Both the position numbers and the translations under genes were made by a program. Shown here piece after piece: positions 57,267 through 64,000 of a stretch of 64,000 nt of DNA (its first letter is position 1; every line of letters starts with the position of its first letter). Location of the stretch: assembly GCA_023627715.1 (NCBI GenBank), contig JAMAHW010000094.1, positions 62,001 through 126,000 on the forward strand, given 5' to 3'. A model generated the notes under the pieces. The model was not told where the DNA came from. It saw nothing but the letters and a program-made list of their open reading frames with translations, and made no database searches. The stretch is from Periconia sp. R9002. Taxonomy: Eukaryota > Ascomycota > Dothideomycetes > Pleosporales > Periconiaceae.

Positions 57267-59291
57267 TCATTCGTCATCGTCATAACCGTCCGGCACGTCG
57301 GCCCATCCACATTGCCATCGTCGACCTTCGGCCTCCCCGTTTAGCCTTAAGCTCCTAGCTGTTGGTCCTTGTTTCCACCTTCTTACAACATGATCATCGC
57401 CCACACTGATCAGCGATCCATTTTGAGCCCAGGAAACACTCGTGACTTCATGCTCGTGTCCCCGGACCAACGACGTCCCGTGCTCGTATATTGGAATAGT
57501 GTCCGCGAGCATGCTTGGATACCTTGCGTTACTTGAAGTACGAGAAAGCGCCGGACGCCACGCAGGCAAATCATCTTCATCGTCGTTGCGGTTATCTCTC
57601 TTCAAGAAAATCTCATCTGTGGGAAAGAGGACGGGGCATCCATCGGTACTTCCTACAGCAAGCAGTTCAGGTAGATCGCCAGAAGCTTTTCGAAGCGCAC
57701 CCTTGACATAAAATGAACCAGCATGGAAATTTCGATGTCGGAAGCCGTACATTGGGCCTAGACCTTCTTTCCCCGTTTGACATTGATTTGCAGATGACGA
57801 GTTAAGGGATAGATCAGGCGAAGTACCTAGGACCAGGTGGCTTGTAGAATAAGCATACACGGTATTGTCTTTGCTAAGAGCATATAACCGAGATGCATCA
57901 CCACCGAGAGTCAAGGAATTGATTGCGAAATTACGATGCCGAGTGTGCGATTCGGGTACCTTGGTCGTAGAGATAGGGGCATCGGGGCCGCGCAGTGAGT
58001 ACCGCCCGCCTCGAATATCCCACAACTTGATGCTCGTGGAGGCATCAGACGCAGTTAAAAGTAGATGTTCGCGGCCAATTGACATGAAAGACAGTGCAGT
58101 CACCGAAATATCGTTCCGTCGATTGTGCACCTCACCTCTTCCATTGGTGAGGGTTTTGGTAGTAAAGGAGGATATGGTAGTATCAGCATGGGCTGCGGCA
58201 AATGTACGTATTGAACATGCGTACGGTGCGTCCTCGCCCCAAGCAGAGTGAATGTTGATTTGCCCGCCTCTGTATCTCAAATCCCAGATTTGTACCGAGC
58301 CATCACGACTGGAAGTAGCCACGACCTGATCATTTCCGGGCTGAAATCGCACCTGCTTTACAGAAGATTTGTGTCCAGCGAGCACACTAACGGTTCGCTG
58401 GGTGCGTGCATCTATGATCTGAGCTGTTTGATCGCCAGAACCAGTGGCTATGTACCTGTCGTCAGACGAAAACTGTACGTCCATAACGGCATTGCTGTGG
58501 GCCCTCCACGATACGTGCGGTTGTTCAAAATTGGAGGCAGGTCCCTCGTCAGCGTCCAAAAGATGCACCCACCCATCCTCGTCTCCAACAGCAACCATGG
58601 AATTGGTGTTGCATGCGGCTGTGCAGAATGGAGGAACATTGGGAGACAGCTCATGACGATCTTCGGTACCACTATAGAAGTCCGAAGTCTGGTCTTGCCA
58701 TGATGTACAGTGATCTCTCAGGAAGCCGCGTCCCGTGCCCAATATGCCACCGAATGATCGTTGCAGTTTCCGAGACGTGCCGCCCAAAGTAATTAGTCTT
58801 CGAATAGGGGTGGGATACACGGCGGGTTCTTCCAAAAGGGGGGGATCTTCGAGAATAGTGAAGGGAGGAGGGGTAATGTATTTGGATCGCTTCGAGGGTG
58901 AAGATTGAGCAGGAGAGGTCTCGGGCGACATGTACAAAGCTTTCCGTTTCCGGGAGCTCATCTTGGGCGTATCGAGACATGCTTCGGGAGTTGTATCGGC
59001 AAAATTGACCGTTTTTCGGGGCGTGGTTTTCTGTGAGGCGTGACGGCTTCGATTGACTGCGGCTCGCGTGATGTCCTGTAGCTGGCGACCCGATTTGGAA
59101 AGCGAGCTAGATCCGTGACTAGAAGTTCGAGGGGTGAAGAAGCGTGTCAAACGCCTGGGAGTGATTGGCGGCGGCTTCTTTGGTTTTCGGCTACCAGAGG
59201 TGGGTGGAGGCATTGGAGGTGGTGAGCTCGAGAGCTCTGGGAGTGAATTGCCGTGAAGCGTGCTGCGGGGAGCACACGGCGAGGATGACAT
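57267..59291 (-). CDS. cdt2: WD40 protein Cdt2 (CRL4 ubiquitin ligase substrate receptor)
   Basis: Substrate receptor of the CUL4-DDB1 ubiquitin ligase, which removes Cdt1 and ribonucleotide reductase inhibitors in S phase or after DNA damage. Single exon, about 674 aa, starting at the first ATG (MSSSPCAPRSTLHGN). Residues 1-150 are disordered and basic with SP/TP sites. The WD40 propeller follows: VAVGDEDGWVHLLDADEG, AVMDVQFSSDDRYIATGSGD, VRFQPGNDQVVATSSRDGSV with IWDLR, LLLTASDASTSIKLWDIR, and a final blade VTSVSWAQNGSLISVGDDHV with VRRWK. Two WDxR (DWD-box) motifs support DDB1 binding. Domain order and N-terminal disorder match fission yeast Cdt2 and animal DTL. Identification rests on the repeat pattern, so another CRL4 WD40 receptor is possible but less likely. 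Divergent from RRP5. Confidence 0.85.
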   Translation of the reverse strand: MSSSPCAPRSTLHGNSLPELSSSPPPMPPPTSGSRKPKKPPPITPRRLTRFFTPRTSSHGSSSLSKSGRQLQDITRAAVNRSRHASQKTTPRKTVNFADTTPEACLDTPKMSSRKRKALYMSPETSPAQSSPSKRSKYITPPPFTILEDPPLLEEPAVYPTPIRRLITLGGTSRKLQRSFGGILGTGRGFLRDHCTSWQDQTSDFYSGTEDRHELSPNVPPFCTAACNTNSMVAVGDEDGWVHLLDADEGPASNFEQPHVSWRAHSNAVMDVQFSSDDRYIATGSGDQTAQIIDARTQRTVSVLAGHKSSVKQVRFQPGNDQVVATSSRDGSVQIWDLRYRGGQINIHSAWGEDAPYACSIRTFAAAHADTTISSFTTKTLTNGRGEVHNRRNDISVTALSFMSIGREHLLLTASDASTSIKLWDIRGGRYSLRGPDAPISTTKVPESHTRHRNFAINSLTLGGDASRLYALSKDNTVYAYSTSHLVLGTSPDLSLNSSSANQCQTGKEGLGPMYGFRHRNFHAGSFYVKGALRKASGDLPELLAVGSTDGCPVLFPTDEIFLKRDNRNDDEDDLPAWRPALSRTSSNARYPSMLADTIPIYEHGTSLVRGHEHEVTSVSWAQNGSLISVGDDHVVRRWKQGPTARSLRLNGEAEGRRWQCGWADVPDGYDDDE

Positions 59292-59726
59292 GGTGAATCT
59301 AGTAGCACATTGATGGGATTTATGGTACAGGGAATTAATTTGGATGCAGTAAGCAAAAAAAAGAAGAAAAGGATAGGTCAAAGAAAGAAACTGTTCCCGA
59401 GCTGAAATGATGTAGGGGAAGGAAAGATGGAACGACGGAGAGTACCTCTATAAGGCGAGGTGGAGAAGAGGTTGGTTGGCGTCGGGCGTCGTAATGGGGC
59501 TAGTGCCCTGGCCGCGAAAAACGCGACCGCGACCGCGCGACTGGCGTGAACGGGCCGAAAGTGCTGCTAAAGTGGTCGGCGTCCGGAAAATCCCTAACCC
59601 CCGGCCCCGCCTGCGAAATGTTTCGCCTCAATTTTTTTTATCCATGGCGGCCAAGTAGCGTCGTCGCTGCGCAACTCAAGCACCAGATTTTTTTGGTGGT
59701 GCGACCACCCCAATAGATAATCCACC
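59292..59726. promoter_or_regulatory. Divergent promoter between cdt2 and rrp5
   Basis: A 435-bp region between start codons. It contains a GC-rich core at 59511-59541 with CGCG-A5-CGCG (59513-59525), whose right half reads AAAACGCGA, similar to MluI cell-cycle box/E2F-type sites. Function is inference. Confidence 0.45.
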
Positions 59727-62700
59727 ATGGGCTCAATGAAACGGAAGGCCGACCAAGGCAGCTCAACAAAGAAAGAGAAGGGCAATTCCAGCGATCGTTC
59801 TGCAAAGCGCCAGCGAAAGTCGGATGCCGCCGCCGAGAATGCACCTGCGATTCCGTCACAAGTGAAACCAGAGAGCTCCAAGCAGACGAGTGTGTTCAAA
59901 GACGAAGAGAAGGCATTTCCTCGAGGCGGCGCCAGTGTCCTCACTCCCCTCGAGCACAAGCAGATCCAGATCAAGGCCAACCAGGACGTTCTCTTCGAGC
60001 AGGCAGGCCTCAAGCGCAGTGGTGACGCTGACTTGAGCGATCAGGGCTCTCAAGACGGCAATGAGGATGCGGCAAAGGTTTCGAAAAAGAAAAAGTCGAA
60101 GAAGACCAAATCTGCGCAGGGCGAGTCTTCGGAGGAACGTAAGATCAAAGCGGATGGCTTGAGTTTGAAGGTTCGTTACTTATTTCCTCTAGCACCTGTA
60201 CGTCTCTAACGGCAGCAGAACCTCGCAATAGGAACACTTGTTCTCGGTCAGGTTGTCGATATCACGCCACAAGATGTTGTCCTCGCTCTGCCCAACAACC
60301 TGCTCGGATATGCACCAATCACCGCTGTTTCGGACAAACTGAATGCGCGCATCGAGCAATTACTTAAGCAGGAGGAGAGCATGGCAGATGAGGATAATGA
60401 AGAGTTTGAGGACATCACTCTAAGCGACATTTTCACAGTGGGACAATACCTCAGAGCTTGCGTTGTGTCAACCTCAGAGGACACTGCTCCTGGCGCTGCT
60501 ACGAAATCAAAACGGAGGATTGAACTGTCATTGCATCCCAAGCTGGTTAATCGGGGATTATCCAAGTCGAACTTGGTCATAAACAGCATGATACAGGCAT
60601 CGGTGGTGAGCAACGAGGATCATGGCTTGGTCATGGATCTGGGAATAGAGGAGCCGGAGATGAAGGGTTTCATTGCTAAAAAAGAGCTGGGATCCTATAT
60701 CGATCATTCCAAGGTGCAAGAAGGCACCGTATTCATGTGTCTCGTTTCCGGGTTAGGCGGAGACGGGAGAGTGGTCAAACTTTGCGCAGACCACCAGAAA
60801 TCCGGAAATCTCAAGAGAGGCAACATTCTTACCGAAGCACCCACAATCGATGTCTTCCTTCCTGGAACAGCTGTCGACTTACTCATTACCGATCTTTCAC
60901 GCAGCACCATCACAGGAAAACTTCTTGGTCTTGTCGATGCTACCGTCGATATTATTCATTCAGGTGCTGCGGAGAAGGCAACAGATCTCACCGAGAAGTA
61001 TCAGTCCGGAGCCAAGATCAAAGCAAGAATAATTTTCACCTACGAGGATTCGCAAACAAAAAGGTTCGGCATGTCCATTTTAGATCATATACTGGCTCTT
61101 TCCACTCGGATGTCCGGCAAACCTAAAGAGAAGAAGCATCCTCTTGATGTCACACCGATTTCTTCAATTGTGCAAGAGGCCAAGGTCATTAGGGTCGATC
61201 CGATTCTCGGAGTCTTTTTTGAAATCGGCGTTCGCGACGTGGTTGGCTACGCCCACATTTCCAAGCTTGCAGATGGCAGAGTCGATACTCCGTCGGAGGT
61301 TTCTGGCCCCTTCCAATTGGCTTCTAAACACCAAGCTCGCGTCATTGGTTACAATGCATTCGATGCCATGTTTCAGCTATCTCTGGAGCAAAAGGTTCTG
61401 GAGCAGCCTTTCCTGCGGATCGAAGATATCAAGATCGGTTCCGTGGTGAAAGGAAAAGTGAGCAAGCTCATTGCTGACAAGACTGGTTCGACTGCTGTCA
61501 TTATTCAACTTTCGGATGGTATCAGCGGCTTTGTGAATGAGACTCATCTTGCAGACGTACGACTTCAACACCCCGAGCGTAAATTCAGGGAGGGGGCTTC
61601 CGTTACCGCGCGTGTTCTGTCAACAAACGCAGAAAAACGCCAAGTTATTCTCACGCTCAAGAAGTCACTCGTCAACTCTGACGTGGAACCCTGGTATGAT
61701 ATCTCTAAGCTCACGGAGGGCGCATCGAGTCCCGGTACACTCGCAGATGTTAAGCCCTCCGGTGCTCTTGTCCAATTTTACGGCAACCTCAAAGCTTGGT
61801 TACCCGCTGCAGAGATGAGCGAAGCCTTCATTGCCGATGCAACGCGCCATTTTACAAAGGGCCAGACGGTCAATGTCCGTATCATATCTCTCAACGTGGA
61901 AGAAGAGCGAATGATCGTGTCATGCAAAGACCCTGCGGCTGTGGATGCTGGCAAAGAAGCTCGTTTCCAATCTCTTAATGTAGGAGATATCGTGAAAGGC
62001 CCCGTGGTCGAAAAGGGTGAAGAGAATGCTATAGTGGATCTGGGCAATGACGTGAAAGGAATACTCCGGATAGGACAGCTGACGGACGGATCCGAGAAGA
62101 AGGATCGATCTACTTTTGCACGTGTTCGTGTTGGCGTCACATTGGAGGATCTGGTTGTTCTTAACAAACATCTCAAATCCCGTACGGTTACTCTCACCAA
62201 CAAACCTAGCCTTCGGAAAGATGCACAAGCAGGGCTGCTCATCAAAGATTTCGATGACGTCAAGCCTGGCAACACAGTGCATGGGTTTGTTCGGGCAATC
62301 ATGCTCGATAAGATTTTCGTCGAATTTGGTGGCGGCATAAGTGGTGCTCTTTTCAAGTCACAACTTCCTGACGAAATGCTTGCGGTTCCCAATTTCGGTC
62401 TGCGCAAAGATCAATCCATTGCTGCTCGTGTAACCCACATCGATACTGGAAAGAAGCTTTTCTGGCTTTCTATGAAAGCGGATGCAATTGTTAAGGAGGT
62501 CGAGAAAGCAAAATCTACAGCAGCAGCTGAGGACACGATCAACCCTATTGACGATAGGATCAAGAGCACCGCTGACCTTGAATTTGGCACGGCCTTGTCT
62601 GTTAGGGTGCGGTCCGCCAAAAGCACGCAAGTGAATGTACGTGTCTCGGACAATGTGGGAGGCCGAATCCACGTTTCCGAATTGTTCAACAGCTGGGATG

Positions 62701-64000
62701 ACATCAAAGACAAGAAACAGCCTGCTAGTCAATTCAACACCGGCGACATTCTACAAGTCAAAGTGATTGGTGTCCATGATGCCAGAAATTTCCGATTCCT
62801 TCCCATAAGCCATCGACAAGGGAGAAACCAGCTTTATGAGTTGACTATGAAAGACGGCATCGAAACTGAGTCTGATTTACTCACTGCGGAAAAAATCAAA
62901 GAAGGAGATTCCTTTGTTGCTTATATTAACAACATAGCGGACCGCTATGCTTGGGTGAACATTTCTGCCAACGTTCGGGGTCGCATTGATTTCTTTGACC
63001 TCACCGACGACCTTTCCCTTCTCAGCAATGTTCCAGCGAACTTTCCCGAAGGCTCTGCTCTCAAAGTACGAGTCAAAACTATTGATGCAGCCACCGGTCG
63101 ACTCAGTTTCACTGCAACAAGCAATGACTCAGCTAAGTCCCTTACCATCAAGGATCTACAAGAGGGTCTTGTATTGCCTGCTCGTGTTACGAAACTTCAC
63201 GATTCGCATATTGTCGTTCAGATCAACGACCAAATTGCGGGCCCCATTTATCGTGAACAATTGGCTGATGATTATGATAAGGCAATCCCTTCCGACTTCA
63301 AGGTGGGAGAGGTCATTCGTGTTTGCGTTACCCACGTCGATGGACCTAACAAGAAAGTCACGTTATCAGCCCGCCCATCCCGTACACTTAGCTCCTCGTT
63401 ACCGGTCAAGGATCCTGAAATAAAGCAAAAGTCAGACTTGAAAGTCGGTCAAGTTGTTCGAGGGTTTGTCAAGAGTGTTGCCGACAATGCTATATATGTT
63501 CGTCTAGGTTCACAGGTCGATGCTATGGTTCGTGTGGCTCATCTGTCAGATGCCTATCTAAAGGACTGGAAAGTTGATTTTGAGGTTGACCAACTCGTGA
63601 CTGGAAAGATCATCTCGAACGACAAGGACCAGAAGAACCCTCAACTGAGTTTGAAAAAGTCTATAATTGAGGGCGAATATATTAAACCCATAGGCTTCAG
63701 GGATGTGAAAGCTGGAGAGGTCATCACCGCTAAAGTCCGCCACGTGGAAGACTATGGAGTTTTCCTTGTGGTGGATAATTCCGAAAATGTTAGCGGCATT
63801 TGCCATATTTCGCAATTGGCAGACAAGCCAGTGTCGCCGGAGAAGATTAAGGACTTGTACAAGAAAGGGGACGCGGTTAAAGCCAAAATTCTTCGCGTGG
63901 ATGTGGCCAAAAGAAAGATCAGTTTCAGCATGAAGTACTCCGACGTTTCAGGCGACGGAGATGAGGACGAGGAGATGGCGGACGCCTCGGATGTTTCTGA
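59727..64000 (+). CDS. rrp5: rRNA biogenesis protein RRP5 (partial, runs off the window)
   Basis: Nucleolar protein needed for pre-rRNA cleavages at A0-A2 and A3, hence for both ribosomal subunits. Exon 1 is 59727-60170. The second exon starts at 60219 (or 60216) and stays open to the window end, giving at least 1408 residues of an expected ~1800. The N-terminus is Lys/Ser-rich (KRKADQGSSTKKEKG, KKKKSKKTKS) and includes FPRGGASVLTPLEHKQIQ, a conserved RRP5 element. About a dozen S1 RNA-binding repeats follow, for example IGTLVLGQVVDITPQDVVLA, IGSVVKGKVSKLIADKTG, VGQVVRGFVKSVADNAIYV and AKVRHVEDYGVFLVVD. The C-terminal HAT/TPR repeats lie beyond the window. The intron donor is GTTCGT and the acceptor is a tandem CAGCAG. 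Confidence 0.95.

Noticed and set aside
1..64000. tRNA, 5S rRNA, CRISPR arrays and intact transposons
   Set aside because: I looked by eye for B-box (GGTTCGA) and 5S internal promoter strings, direct-repeat arrays, transposase motifs and terminal repeats and found none; a covariance-model search would be decisive.

Overview
This window is nuclear DNA from a filamentous ascomycete (Pezizomycotina; Dothideomycetes or Leotiomycetes would fit, but I cannot fix the class from sequence alone). The evidence is short introns (about 42-170 bp) with CTAAC/CTGAC branch sites and YAG acceptors, monocistronic genes on both strands, long CT/CA-rich leaders, and families typical of this group: yeast-type amino acid permease, RTA1, GH64, the 9.5 kDa complex I subunit and a fungal BTB protein. 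I support 23 protein-coding models (36 introns), one degraded NACHT-type pseudogene, one assembly gap inside a microsatellite, and several long gene-free stretches. I saw no tRNA, rRNA, CRISPR array or intact transposon.

Layout. 0.25-5.6 kb: amino acid permease and FAD monooxygenase, both on minus. 7.2-12.2 kb: large Rho1 GEF on plus, converging on a DHA2 multidrug-type MFS transporter (13.6-15.5 kb, minus) across a repeat-rich region with 99 Ns. 16.0-17.2 kb: broken NACHT gene. 17.3-20.0 kb: small zinc-finger protein (minus) diverging from a vacuolar-type zinc transporter (plus). 21.9-23.9 kb: conserved fungal protein of unknown function. 24-26.9 kb is empty. 26.9-32.8 kb: RTA1 protein, BTB protein, and a divergent pair of complex I 9.5 kDa subunit and OST48/Wbp1. 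33.4-37.9 kb: secreted protein, APH/choline-kinase-like phosphotransferase, and a six-exon gene I assembled from small exons and do not recognise.

39.6-54.3 kb is the most striking part. It holds GH64 beta-1,3-glucanase, a secreted Ser/Thr-rich protein, a Stealth-family phosphosugar transferase with an EF-hand, a GT34 (GMA12/MNN10) glycosyltransferase, an acyltransferase-3 membrane O-acyltransferase and a GT25 glycosyltransferase. The last four are adjacent apart from intergenic DNA and together resemble a toolkit for building and decorating a surface or secretory-pathway glycan.

54.8-64 kb: a tail-anchored SRR1-domain protein (minus), the WD40 protein Cdt2 (minus), and divergent from it RRP5, the ribosome-biogenesis S1-repeat protein, cut by the window end. 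Housekeeping genes (OST48, complex I, RRP5, Cdt2) are interleaved with accessory genes, so this is a chromosomal arm region and not a subtelomere.
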